DNA of 64,000 bases from an uncultured Lachnospiraceae bacterium (GCA_910577955.1 CAJTNC010000001.1:62001-126000), one strand, 5' to 3'; positions 39,427 to 47,288 are shown, counted from the stretch's first letter. Numbers and translations: made by a program. Notes: generated by a model not told the origin, from the letters alone.

Positions 39427-39534
39427 CCAGCAATACATTTTATTGTACGCAAAAAAAGATGTAGAAAATATTTTTTGATATGTGATAGAATGGAAACAGT
39501 AAATAGCAGATACAAATTTGAAAGGAGAACTAAA

Positions 39535-39861
39535 ATGAAATCATTTGATAAAAATTACAAATTGTTAGAAGAGATGTATCGAGACGAATATTATCCAAAT
39601 TTTCTGGTAGACAAGATAAAAGGCGAACTTCAAAAGGTAATTGACCTGTTGGAAACTGGCGAAACAGATACCGAGGTTATTCAAAAAAAGTTAGACGAGA
39701 TGGTCTGTGCTATTAACGACTTGCAGGAGGAATTTGACGAGAACGACAGCGAAATTGAAACGGTGGCTCGTGACTGCATAGGAGAAAATGTGGGCTATGT
39801 ACTGGAATGGTTTGGTATTCCTATTGATGTGGAGGAAGCTATTCGAGAACGGGATTGGTAA
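39535..39861 (+). CDS. DUF5713-like protein of unknown function
   Basis: The 108-residue acidic protein (KSFDKNYKLLEEMYRDEYYPN at the start, then FLVDKIKGELQKVIDLLE, EEFDENDSEIETVARDCIGE, and a C-terminal EAIRERDW) resembles the DUF5713 family, small helical proteins of unknown function seen singly in many Firmicutes. The name is from memory of the family pattern. AAAGGAGAACTAAA precedes the start. The gene lies between the two long inverted repeats, so it would be carried along in any inversion. It shows no signal peptide or membrane helix. Confidence 0.8.
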   Translation: MKSFDKNYKLLEEMYRDEYYPNFLVDKIKGELQKVIDLLETGETDTEVIQKKLDEMVCAINDLQEEFDENDSEIETVARDCIGENVGYVLEWFGIPIDVEEAIRERDW

Positions 39862-40129
39862 CTATCGGGTTTTCTATTTATCAAGCTCACTGAATAATCT
39901 AAAAAAAGATGATGAATATACCGTCTGTTTTACAGGGACAGGAATAAAAAATGCAATAATTTCTATTGGATTTGAAAATGATTATGTTCAAGAACGTGAA
40001 AGGCCACTCAAATAATTTTCTGATCTATCGGAAAATAGCGGGAAATATGATAAAATATGTGATACATATTTTATTAAAGATGGCAAACTATATACTATAC
40101 ATTAAAGGTTTGTGATTTAAGTAAAGTGA
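39862..40129. other. Intergenic stretch with a possible gene remnant and an AT-rich palindrome
   Basis: In frame 2 the stretch 39865-40015 could encode about 50 residues (NYRVFYLSSSLNNLKKDDEY onward, ending PLK) with no start or ribosome-binding site of its own, so it may be the tail of a lost gene. At 40050-40074 a perfect 11-bp inverted repeat ATAAAATATGT/ACATATTTTAT with a 3-base loop could end the DUF5713 transcript. Confidence 0.4.
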
Positions 40130-40158
40130 TTGACAAAATAGAATTTAAAGATTATAGT
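40130..40158 (+). promoter_or_regulatory. Promoter of the ABC-F gene leader
   Basis: TTGACA (40130-40135), a 17-bp spacer and TATAGT (40153-40158): a near-consensus promoter pointing at the ABC-F gene, about 520 bp before its start codon. It lies inside the segment flanked by the inverted repeats. Confidence 0.8.
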
Positions 40159-40189
40159 ATATATAGTTTAAAAGAAAAGAGGTGTGCGT

Positions 40190-40210
40190 GTGATTATTAT
40201 TACCTGCTAA
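40190..40210 (+). CDS. Putative leader peptide of the ABC-F gene (6 codons)
   Basis: GTG ATT ATT ATT ACC TGC TAA encodes MIIITC. GAGGTG lies 7 bases upstream, and the promoter start point is about 25 bases upstream. Leader peptides that stall ribosomes in the presence of antibiotic control many resistance genes. This one is placed correctly before a stem (TGAATGACA/TGTCATTCA, 40228-40267) and an intrinsic terminator. The assignment is inferred from layout. Confidence 0.5.
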   Translation: MIIITC

Positions 40211-40393
40211 TTTAGTAACTTAAAATGATTGAATGACAGTATTATTATAGTAATGTGTAATGTCATTCAGGCAGGAATATTTTTGCACGGCGCTTTTATT
40301 TTTGTGATAATTAGAAAACACTTATATTTATATAAATATGTGATGAATGTCGCAAAAATAAAATAATAGATGAGTTATTTAAAATGAAAGTTG

Positions 40394-40423
40394 AGATGCA
40401 GAAATTTTTCTGCATCTTTTTTT
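40394..40423 (+). terminator. Attenuator terminator in the ABC-F leader
   Basis: AGATGCAGAAA/TTTCTGCATCT (40394-40404 with 40407-40417; effective loop about four bases) is followed by seven T. Transcripts from 40165 would stop here unless the leader folds otherwise. An upstream pairing TATTTTTGC/GCAAAAATA (about 40278 and 40355) could be part of the alternative fold. Confidence 0.8.
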
Positions 40424-40736
40424 GCGTACAATAAAATGTATTGCTGGCAGATAATTGCAAACTTAGAACTACTATCATTTTATGGAGCAAAATTATATTA
40501 TCCATAAGCAGGCGCTGTGAAACCGTTGGCAGTTAGTGAGGTTTTTTCGAACTTACTGCCATTACGGTTGAACCGCAGCGAGAGCGTGCCTGCGTTGGAT
40601 AAAAAATTTTGCAAACAATACAATAGAAAACAAAGTTTGCAATTATCTGTATATCGTAGATATAAGGAGGATTGAATATGTCATTAATTAATGTGAATCA
40701 TTTAACTTTTCATTACGAAGGAAGTCCGGATGATAT
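40406..40736. repeat. Right 331-bp inverted repeat (partner 39138-39468)
   Basis: It extends from the second arm of the attenuator through the palindromic element and ribosome-binding site to about codon 20 of the ABC-F gene. The complement at 39138-39468 is about 98% identical. Such long, near-identical inverted repeats 937 bp apart are suitable for homologous inversion. Confidence 0.95.
40448..40649. repeat. Palindromic 202-bp element, right copy
   Basis: Perfect 17-bp terminal inverted repeats CAGATAATTGCAAACTT (40448-40464) and complement (40633-40649) enclose nested arms and a GC-rich core. It lies between the attenuator and the ABC-F ribosome-binding site, so it is part of the mRNA leader as a long hairpin. 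No clear target duplication is seen at its ends. Confidence 0.8.
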
Positions 40737-42273
40737 ATTTGAAGATGTTTCTTTCCAGATCGATACTGACTGGAAACTCGGATTTGTGGCAAGAAACGGG
40801 CGTGGAAAGACTACTTTTTTAAAACTTCTGATGGCAGCTGATCTGAATAAATATAATATTAAGACCTATGAATACAGCGGAAATATCAGTTGTGAAGAAA
40901 GTTTTGATTATTTTCCATTCAAAATAAAAAATACGGATAAAACATTTCTGGAAAATATTGAAGAGTTGTATCCGGAATATGAGTTGTGGAAGATATGCAG
41001 AGAATTATCTCTTCTGCGGGTAGAAGAAGAGATATTGTACAGACCGTTTTGTACGTTGAGTAACGGTGAGCAGACAAAGGCGATGTTGGCGGTTTTGTTT
41101 TCACAGGAAAACAGATTTCTGCTGATCGATGAGCCGACAAATCATCTGGATATAAGGGGAAAAGAAAATATCAGAGAATATTTGAAGAAAAAGAAAGGAT
41201 TTATTTTGGTTTCCCATGACAGGGATTTTCTTGATCAGTGTGTGGATCATATTCTTGTGATCAATAAGACAAATATTGAAGTATACAAAGGAAATTTCTC
41301 TGTCTGGTGGGAGGAAAAGCAGAGAAAAGATATTTGGGAGAAGGAGGAAAATGAGCGGCTGAAAAAAGATATCAAGCGACTGGAGGAATCCGCTCGGGTG
41401 AAGGAAGAGTGGGCAGACGATATTGAGTCGAGAAAGATAGGAAAGAAAGCAGCTATGGAAGTAAAGAAAAAAGGAATCAGCACAAAAGGAAGGAGAGCTT
41501 ATATCGGAGAAAAGACCAGACGCATGGAAAAGCGCCGCAAAAATCTGGAAAACAGGGAAGCTAAAGCGATAGAAGAAAAAGCCGGGCTTCTCAAAAATCT
41601 GGAAACGACAGAAGATTTGAAGCTTTATCCGGAACGTCATTATAAAGATACGTTAGTCAGCTTGTCAGATGCTGCCGTCTACTACGAACAGCCGGACGGA
41701 ACCCGCAAGGAACTGGGGGCAGTAAATTTTGATGTGAAAAACGGAGAATGCGTCGTACTTCGGGGAAAAAACGGATGCGGAAAATCCAGTATTTTAAAAG
41801 CAGTGATACAAGCCGCAGAAGAAAGAAGCGGAAAAGAAAATATAGAAAGTATATCTCTGGCGGATACTATTTTTTATACAGGCAGTATCATGACAGCCAG
41901 CGGATTGAAAATTTCTTATGTGTCTCAGGACACTTCTCATTTAAAAGGAAGTCTTACAGATTACGCTGAAAAATATCAACTGGATTTGACCCTTTTTCTC
42001 ATGCTCCTCAGAAAACTGGATTTTGAGAGAAAACAGTTTAAAAAAAATCTGGAGGATTACAGCGGCGGGCAAAAGAAGAAAGTATTGATTGCCAGAAGTC
42101 TCTGTGAAAGGGCACATTTGTATATTTGGGATGAATCTTTGAATTTTATAGATGTGTTTTCGAGAATGCAGATTGAAGAGCTTTTGATTAAATACCGTCC
42201 GACCATGCTGCTTGTGGAACATGATACGACGTTTGCAGAGAAAGTGTGCACAAAGATCATAGAAATCGGGTAG
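40678..42273 (+). CDS. ABC-F ribosomal protection protein, Lsa/CplR-like
   Basis: The 531-residue soluble protein has two ABC domains and no membrane helix. The first has GRNGRGKTT near 38-46 (preceded by VA rather than VG), TLSNGEQTKAMLAVL and LLIDEPTNHLD. A long charged interdomain linker follows (about 210-320). The second has GKNGCGKSS, DYSGGQKKKVLIARSL and YIWDESLNFID. The N-terminus matches the Lsa/CplR group, which displaces lincosamides, pleuromutilins and streptogramin A from ribosomes. The drug range here is inferred. The start 40678 has AGGAGG 7 bases upstream. The gene is controlled by a distant promoter, a leader peptide and an attenuator. Confidence 0.9.
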   Translation: MSLINVNHLTFHYEGSPDDIFEDVSFQIDTDWKLGFVARNGRGKTTFLKLLMAADLNKYNIKTYEYSGNISCEESFDYFPFKIKNTDKTFLENIEELYPEYELWKICRELSLLRVEEEILYRPFCTLSNGEQTKAMLAVLFSQENRFLLIDEPTNHLDIRGKENIREYLKKKKGFILVSHDRDFLDQCVDHILVINKTNIEVYKGNFSVWWEEKQRKDIWEKEENERLKKDIKRLEESARVKEEWADDIESRKIGKKAAMEVKKKGISTKGRRAYIGEKTRRMEKRRKNLENREAKAIEEKAGLLKNLETTEDLKLYPERHYKDTLVSLSDAAVYYEQPDGTRKELGAVNFDVKNGECVVLRGKNGCGKSSILKAVIQAAEERSGKENIESISLADTIFYTGSIMTASGLKISYVSQDTSHLKGSLTDYAEKYQLDLTLFLMLLRKLDFERKQFKKNLEDYSGGQKKKVLIARSLCERAHLYIWDESLNFIDVFSRMQIEELLIKYRPTMLLVEHDTTFAEKVCTKIIEIG

Positions 42274-42387
42274 TTTTCAGAAACAGTGGGATCGAAGAAA
42301 ATATTTGGGGAATCTTTACAGTATTTGTGGTATTTGATAAAATAATGAGTGAAAAACAATATCAATATTATGAGGAGGGAAGAAGAA

Positions 42388-42921
42388 ATGGGATTGTTTT
42401 CAAAAAAGCCGAAGGAGTTGGAGTATGATTCGGCTGAGTGTCAAAAAAAGAAAGAAATCATGCGTAAAATGTGGAATGAGGCAGTGGAGGACGGAAACTC
42501 TTATGAAATTATCCATGCAACCCAGACCACATCCAAATTTGAGAGAGGTCTTGTTTTCGACACTAATACTACTACTTTCTATCACTATATTGTAGGTTAT
42601 CGCAAAAGTGATTGGAAAGTAGGTCTTGTGCAGGTCGATACCGGGCTTACTCAGCATACGGAGCCGTTCTTCGTGGATATGAACGCGGTGGTCGGAGTAA
42701 ATTATAATCCGAAATATCAGCAGGCATGGCTTATCTATCAGAAAGGCTATGAGAGTTACGGTGAGCAGTTTGATATCGACGATACGGGAAGCAAGACAGT
42801 AGCGGGTATTCCGAATACGGTACAGCCCGAGGAGAGAGAAAAATTCCTTGACTTTTTGGAAGAATTACGCAGTCGGTTAGAACAACAGGGACATAAACAG
42901 GAGAAATGGAGAAGACAATGA
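42388..42921 (+). CDS. Hypothetical protein (177 aa), coupled to the next gene
   Basis: No family recognised. The product begins MGLFSKKPKELEY, has no signal peptide, and shows a mixed alpha/beta pattern with FERGLVFDTNTTTFYHYIVGYRK-type strands near 50-75 and an acidic helix at the C-terminus (EEREKFLDFLEELRSRLEQQ). The start 42388 has GGAGGGAAG upstream; an earlier ATG (42349) has none. Its stop TGA overlaps the next start as ATGA, so the two proteins are made together and may work together. Confidence 0.75.
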   Translation: MGLFSKKPKELEYDSAECQKKKEIMRKMWNEAVEDGNSYEIIHATQTTSKFERGLVFDTNTTTFYHYIVGYRKSDWKVGLVQVDTGLTQHTEPFFVDMNAVVGVNYNPKYQQAWLIYQKGYESYGEQFDIDDTGSKTVAGIPNTVQPEEREKFLDFLEELRSRLEQQGHKQEKWRRQ

Positions 42922-43595
42922 TTGGGAGATTATTAAGAAGTTTATCAGGATTTACAGTAGGCCTTTTTGTTTTCGGATGTATCTTTCTCGGTGCAATGAT
43001 AAAGGTGGGAAATATCCCGCAGATTTTAATGCCCTCCAAAGATTATGATTATGTGATGGAAAATGGATTAAAAAATGGGCAGCACATTAAAGGAGAGATC
43101 TTTTACAGTCTGGGGAGCTTCGCTTCCGAGGAAAGCTATACTCAGTATGAGAACTCCAGAACGGCATCCAAAACGACAGGATATTATTATATGATTCCGG
43201 TTGGAGAAAATGGCATGGCGGCAATTTTTGTCCGGAAGGATGATGTGGAAGCTATGGAAACTCTGACAGAGGAAACATATTACTATCTGATGGGCGGAGA
43301 TATGCCGCAGACAGAAATTTCTTTTAACGGTGTAGCTGTAAAAATGGATAAGAGTTTGGCAGGTCTTGAGGGTGCTTTCCGGGATCAGCTTGAATATATG
43401 GGCTACACAGATAGTGAAGTGGAAGAGATGCTTGCTACATATTCGGACGGAGAATGTCTTGTTCTGGAAGGACCTGCGGATATGTCTGTCATGTATGTGA
43501 TGATGGCTGTTGTAATCGCTGTGCTCGCGTTGTCAATCTTTTTGATCGTACGCAATTATAGAAAAGAACTGGCTTATGACAAAATGAAACAGTAG
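42918..43595 (+). CDS. Hypothetical membrane protein with two anchors (225 aa)
   Basis: No certain family. One membrane helix lies near residues 10-30 (LSGFTVGLFVFGCIFLGAMI) and another near 190-212 (MYVMMAVVIAVLALSIFLIV). Between them is an outside domain of about 155 residues with YYYMIPVGENGMAAIFVRK and an acidic helix (LTEETYYYLMGG). A short basic tail faces the cytoplasm. The start 42918 has GGAG 6 bases upstream and overlaps the preceding stop. A similar layout is seen in Lachnospiraceae domain-of-unknown-function membrane proteins. Confidence 0.75.
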   Translation: MIGRLLRSLSGFTVGLFVFGCIFLGAMIKVGNIPQILMPSKDYDYVMENGLKNGQHIKGEIFYSLGSFASEESYTQYENSRTASKTTGYYYMIPVGENGMAAIFVRKDDVEAMETLTEETYYYLMGGDMPQTEISFNGVAVKMDKSLAGLEGAFRDQLEYMGYTDSEVEEMLATYSDGECLVLEGPADMSVMYVMMAVVIAVLALSIFLIVRNYRKELAYDKMKQ

Positions 43596-43616
43596 AGAGT
43601 AGTAGGAGAAACCCCG

Positions 43617-44201
43617 ATGGAACTGGAATTGAGTATCTTAGATTTCATACAAAGCCTTCGCACTCCCTTTGGCGATACAGCGATGCCGCTTATTTCAAAG
43701 CTGGGGGATGCCGGAATGATCTGGATCATACTGGGGCTTATCTTGCTGATCATACCTAAAACAAGAAGCTACGGAGTTTTAGTGACAGCAGTGTTGATTG
43801 CAGATGTTATTTTGTGCAACGGAATATTAAAAAATCTATTTCAACGAATTAGACCCTGCGATATCAACACTGCTGTAACGCTTCTGATACCAAAGCCGAA
43901 AGATTTTTCTTTTCCGTCAGGACATACGGCATGTTCTGTTGCAGTGTCGACAGCTCTTTTTCTTGTCAGAGAAAAGAGATCTGCTCCGGATAAAGAAAGA
44001 AGCAGAGTTCGCAGCACAATGGGGAATTTGTGGATTCCGGCGTGGATATTGACAGTGATGATCGCCTTTTCAAGAATGTATCTGTATGTGCATTATCCTA
44101 CAGATATACTGGGAGGGATCGTTGCCGGACTGGCAGCAGGGTATATAGGATATAAAGTGACGGAGATATTAGGAAAGAGGGACAAACGGGTTACAAATTA
44201 A
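43617..44201 (+). CDS. PAP2-family membrane phosphatase
   Basis: The 194-residue membrane protein has the three phosphatase motifs: KNLFQRIRP (motif 1), FPSGHTA (motif 2) and SRMYLYVHYPTDILGG (motif 3). It has about five helices. Family members dephosphorylate lipid phosphates such as undecaprenyl pyrophosphate or phosphatidylglycerophosphate. The substrate is not visible. AGGAG precedes the start by 8 bases. It follows the two unknown genes by 21 bp and precedes deoD, so it may be in the same transcript. Confidence 0.9.
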   Translation: MELELSILDFIQSLRTPFGDTAMPLISKLGDAGMIWIILGLILLIIPKTRSYGVLVTAVLIADVILCNGILKNLFQRIRPCDINTAVTLLIPKPKDFSFPSGHTACSVAVSTALFLVREKRSAPDKERSRVRSTMGNLWIPAWILTVMIAFSRMYLYVHYPTDILGGIVAGLAAGYIGYKVTEILGKRDKRVTN

Positions 44202-44253
44202 AAATTTCACTGAAAAGCATGTGAAGCAAAAAATGAAAGGGAGAAGGAACATT

Positions 44254-44970
44254 ATGGGACAGACAAACACACCGACACCGCACAACGAGGCAAAATACGG
44301 GGAAATCGCGAAGACAGTTTTAATGCCGGGGGATCCCCTCAGAGCGAAATTTATTGCGGAAACATGGTTGGAAAATCCGGTCTGCTTTAATAAGGTGCGG
44401 AACATGTTGGGCTATACCGGAACTTACAAAGGAAAAGAAGTTTCCGTTATGGGGAGCGGTATGGGTATACCGTCCATAGCGTTATATTCCTATGAGCTGT
44501 ATCACTTTTACGGGGTGGAAAGCATTATCAGAGTGGGAAGCGCGGGAGGACTGCAGGACGGATTAAAGCTAAAAGATCTGGTGATCGCTATGGGCGCCTC
44601 TACGGATTCTTCTTACTCAGGACAGATGAATGTGCCGGGAAGCTTTGCTCCTATCGCGGACTTTGATTTGTTGGAAAAAGCGGTTCTTACAGCGAGAGAA
44701 AAAAATATCAGCGTGAAAGTGGGAAATGTGCTTTCGGCCGATGCTTTCTATAATTTTGATACCAGCCGCACAAAGAGGTGGGCGGATGCGGGTATTCTGG
44801 CAGTGGAGATGGAATCGGCGGCGCTCTATATCAATGCGGCGCAGGCGAAGAAAAAAGCGCTCAGCCTTTTGAGTATTTCCGATCACGTCTTTACGGGAGA
44901 AGAGCTGACGGCACAGGAGAGACAGGTAGAATTTAAAAACATGATCGAGGTGGCGTTAGAGCTGGCATAA
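44254..44970 (+). CDS. deoD: Purine-nucleoside phosphorylase, DeoD type
   Basis: The 238-residue product is a hexameric-type PNP: LMPGDPLRAKFIAE, GSGMGIPSIALYSYELY, IIRVGSAGGLQ, and AVEMESAALYINA with SISDHVFTGEELTAQER close to the end. It converts purine (deoxy)ribonucleosides and phosphate to base and sugar 1-phosphate. The start is 44254 (GGGAGAAGGA upstream); an ATG 33 bases earlier has no such site. A terminator follows directly. It may use inosine derived from the adenosine route in the left part of the window; this is inferred. Confidence 0.95.
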   Translation: MGQTNTPTPHNEAKYGEIAKTVLMPGDPLRAKFIAETWLENPVCFNKVRNMLGYTGTYKGKEVSVMGSGMGIPSIALYSYELYHFYGVESIIRVGSAGGLQDGLKLKDLVIAMGASTDSSYSGQMNVPGSFAPIADFDLLEKAVLTAREKNISVKVGNVLSADAFYNFDTSRTKRWADAGILAVEMESAALYINAAQAKKKALSLLSISDHVFTGEELTAQERQVEFKNMIEVALELA

Positions 44971-44973
44971 TTT

Positions 44974-45005
44974 TCGGGGGCTGCAAAGCCCCCGATTTTA
45001 GTTTT
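44974..45005 (+). terminator. Intrinsic terminator of deoD
   Basis: A 9-bp GC-rich stem TCGGGGGCT/AGCCCCCGA (44974-44982 with 44987-44995, loop GCAA) is followed by TTTTAGTTTT. The last bases touch the stop codon of the convergent kinase gene. Confidence 0.85.
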
Positions 45006-46248
45006 AAGGTTCCGGCAAGTACAAAAACAGCTCAAAGATACCATTGTCAGCGTTGATTTCCATGCTGCCCTTATAATGGGTCACAATAGTATCCATGCTG
45101 CGCAGGCCGTAGCCGTGATATTTTTTATCAGATTTTGTTGTGGAAGGCAGGCTTTTGGAAGCCTTATTTTTCTTTTTGGAAATAGGGGGGGCGCTCTCTG
45201 TGGGATTTTTGATGGACAGAGCCAAAATGCCTTTCCGGTAACGGGCGGTCAGCTCGATAAAACGTTTTTCTTTCGGCAGAGCGAGGCAGCTTTCGATGGC
45301 GTTGTCTAATGGATTGGCAAACAGAACGCAGATGTCTGACTTTTTAAATGGAAGTTCTTCCGGAAGATCTAGCTTGTATGTCAGGGAAATATCGTTTTCC
45401 CGCATGGCGGTTTCTTTTACCGAAAGCACGGCATTTACCGTCATATCAGCACAGTAGTCTGTCCGCTGTATAAATCCGGGACTTTCTAGAAGATGGGCAA
45501 TATAATTGTCCTTTTTCTGTGCCGGAAGGAGCGAGAGGGTGTGCAGGTGGTTGGAGAGATCATGTTTTAAACGCCTGATCTCAAAATGCTGTCGTTTCAT
45601 GGCGTCGTAATATGCCTGATTCATCTCGGCGTAAAGGTTTTGTTGCTCCAGCTTTTTCTGCTTTGAGAAAACGGCAATAGTCAACAAAAGTCCGATAAAA
45701 GAAAGAATCGTTAAAAGGAGCAGGACAGAGTATAAAAATAAATGTCTCAAAGAAAATGTCCATTCTTCATCTGCAATTAACACAATAGATAGAACGATAC
45801 CCATCGGAGCAAGAGTTAGAAAACTCATAAGGCGCCACAGGGATTTACCAAGTTCTGTCTCTTTGTCAGGCCCCACAAATCGTATCAGAAAATACAAAAA
45901 AACGGAAAAAAGAACGCGCAACAGAGCCATTTCCAAAAAGCTGCGATAAAGTTCCAAAATACTGTCAAGAAAGATGTTCCACGCGAATACGGTGCTGGAA
46001 AGCATCAGGGAAAGGGACAGCTTTTTATACGGGGAGTCCGTGCAGGCGTACTGGATACCGGCAAGGTAAAGGAAGAAAGTCAGGGGAAGATTGTACCAGT
46101 CTCCGATAAAGATGACCATGCTGACGATCAAAGAGCTTATAAATAGCAGGACAGCGTGGGCAGGCCAGAATCTTTTTATGCGAAAAAGTCTTCTGATGGT
46201 CAGATAATGAAAAAAATAACCGGGTATTTCAAATAAGATAACAAACAT
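45004..46248 (-). CDS. GHKL sensor histidine kinase, AgrC-like
   Basis: The 414-residue protein has about six membrane helices in residues 1-210, then a short coil (KQKKLEQQNLYAEMNQAYYDAMKR). The H-box is RRLKHDLSNHLHTLS, and a GHKL ATPase follows with FANPLDNAIESC (N box) and HGYGLRSMDTIV (G box). It lacks HATPase_c features of classical kinases and belongs with the peptide-sensing AgrC/VirS-like group. AGGAG precedes the start. It follows the LytTR regulator by 28 bp in the same operon. The signal is unknown. Confidence 0.9.
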   Translation of the reverse strand: MFVILFEIPGYFFHYLTIRRLFRIKRFWPAHAVLLFISSLIVSMVIFIGDWYNLPLTFFLYLAGIQYACTDSPYKKLSLSLMLSSTVFAWNIFLDSILELYRSFLEMALLRVLFSVFLYFLIRFVGPDKETELGKSLWRLMSFLTLAPMGIVLSIVLIADEEWTFSLRHLFLYSVLLLLTILSFIGLLLTIAVFSKQKKLEQQNLYAEMNQAYYDAMKRQHFEIRRLKHDLSNHLHTLSLLPAQKKDNYIAHLLESPGFIQRTDYCADMTVNAVLSVKETAMRENDISLTYKLDLPEELPFKKSDICVLFANPLDNAIESCLALPKEKRFIELTARYRKGILALSIKNPTESAPPISKKKNKASKSLPSTTKSDKKYHGYGLRSMDTIVTHYKGSMEINADNGIFELFLYLPEP

Positions 46249-46276
46249 ATGTCGTCTCCTGTTTTGTCATATACTA

Positions 46277-47002
46277 TTAAAATGGTGTGTCGGACAAAAG
46301 AACTCTGGCCAGTTTTTCGGAAGCTTCCTTTTTGTAATTCCGGCTGACGGGCAGTTTCTCACTGGCCGGATTATTTATCGTCACATAATCACAGCCAAGG
46401 AAAGTTACTTTATCACTGTTCACAAGATACCGTTGGTGGATGCGGATAAAGTGTCTTTGTATCTGCTTTTCAATGTCGCTTAATTTGCCGTAAAATGTGT
46501 AGGTCTTTAAGACAGTGACGAGATGGATATATCTGCGGTCACTGTAAAAATACAGAATATCATCTATGGGCAGACGGTAGATCCCTTCCGTATTTTTTAA
46601 AACAAAAAATTTTTCGGACTGTGGAGAAAGCAGTTTTTTAGCCCGAAGGAGCACATTTTTAAGACTTTCGGGGGAAGGGGGTTTTACCAGATAATCAAGT
46701 GCGTCCACCTGATAGCCCTCGAAGACATAGTCAGTATATCCCGTCACAAAAACAATAAGGATACTGCAGTTTGCCGCTCTGATTTTTTTTGCCGCATCCA
46801 TGCCGTTTTCCTTTCCCATTTCCACATCCAGAAAAAGCAGGTCCACTTCGCCGGGATGTGCCGTCAGCCAGTTCACGCAGGTGCGGCCGTTTGAGAATTC
46901 GTAGATGATCTCGTCCCCGGATTCATCCATCAGTTTTTCCAATTGTATTCTGAGTAAATCGCGCGCATTTTCCTCGTCGTCGCAAAGAGCTATTCGAAGC
47001 AT
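46277..47002 (-). CDS. LytTR-family response regulator
   Basis: The 241-residue product has a receiver domain (acidic pair in CDDEENARDLL, phospho-Asp in LLFLDVEMGKENG, Lys in YLVKP). A C-terminal LytTR DNA-binding domain contains IDDILYFYSDRRYIHLVT and FIRIHQRYLVN. Such regulators bind direct repeats upstream of promoters. GAGG lies 8 bases before the start. It is the first gene of the two-component operon, and is divergent from the ABC/FtsX pair it probably controls. Confidence 0.92.
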   Translation of the reverse strand: MLRIALCDDEENARDLLRIQLEKLMDESGDEIIYEFSNGRTCVNWLTAHPGEVDLLFLDVEMGKENGMDAAKKIRAANCSILIVFVTGYTDYVFEGYQVDALDYLVKPPSPESLKNVLLRAKKLLSPQSEKFFVLKNTEGIYRLPIDDILYFYSDRRYIHLVTVLKTYTFYGKLSDIEKQIQRHFIRIHQRYLVNSDKVTFLGCDYVTINNPASEKLPVSRNYKKEASEKLARVLLSDTPF

Positions 47003-47179
47003 AATTAGACCTCTTTTCCATTAACTGTCATAATATGCTTTTTGTCGGCATTCTGTTTGACAGCAATAACTATGTTTTCTTTTACTGTAGCATTTCCGGA
47101 TGATTCTCTCAAGATACGCTGTGTCAAATATTACATGAGAAGCGCTAAACTTTACATATTTCACAGAAATGTGTGGATT

Positions 47180-47241
47180 TTTACAAAAACGAGGCAAAAC
47201 TTGACAGGATAAAATTCGGTACAGATAAATTGCGGTATAGT
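47180..47241 (+). promoter_or_regulatory. Candidate regulated promoter of the BceAB-like transporter
   Basis: TATAGT (47236-47241) has no good -35 at the right distance. Upstream, TTTACA (47180-47185) and TTGACA (47201-47206) are exactly 21 bp apart, two helical turns, a spacing used by LytTR regulators. They do not match the published LytTR core well, so this is a weak prediction. The rest of 47003-47288 shows nothing else. Confidence 0.3.
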
Positions 47242-47288
47242 AAAAAAGGAAAGAGAATCAAAGACATATAAAAAAAGGAGGACACACT

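Larger units (their letters stand above)
39138..39468. repeat. Left 331-bp inverted repeat (partner 40406-40736)
   Basis: Read on the minus strand, this stretch matches 40406-40736 with about six single-base differences, roughly 98% identity. It contains, in inverted order, the end of the attenuator stem, the 202-bp palindromic element, the ribosome-binding region and the first 19-20 codons of an ABC-F gene. Similarity stops abruptly at both ends: within the coding sequence at 39138, and in the terminator arm near 39468. Confidence 0.95.

Noticed and set aside
39788..40015. Open frame of 75 codons overlapping the DUF5713-like gene
   Set aside because: No ribosome-binding site, and the first half is out-of-frame DUF5713 sequence. 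Only the last 50 codons might be a remnant, noted under the intergenic feature.
40050..40074. Strong intrinsic terminator after the DUF5713-like gene
   Set aside because: The stem is perfect but made only of A/T pairs except two, and no T-run follows; kept only as a weak possibility.
39138..40736. Composite transposon or insertion sequence
   Set aside because: The repeats look terminal, but no transposase or integrase is encoded between them, no target duplication was found, and the repeats consist of the leader and 5' end of the neighbouring gene.
47180..47206. Confident LytTR binding sites
   Set aside because: The 21-bp spacing fits, but the repeat sequences do not match the known LytTR core, so only a low-confidence regulatory feature was kept.
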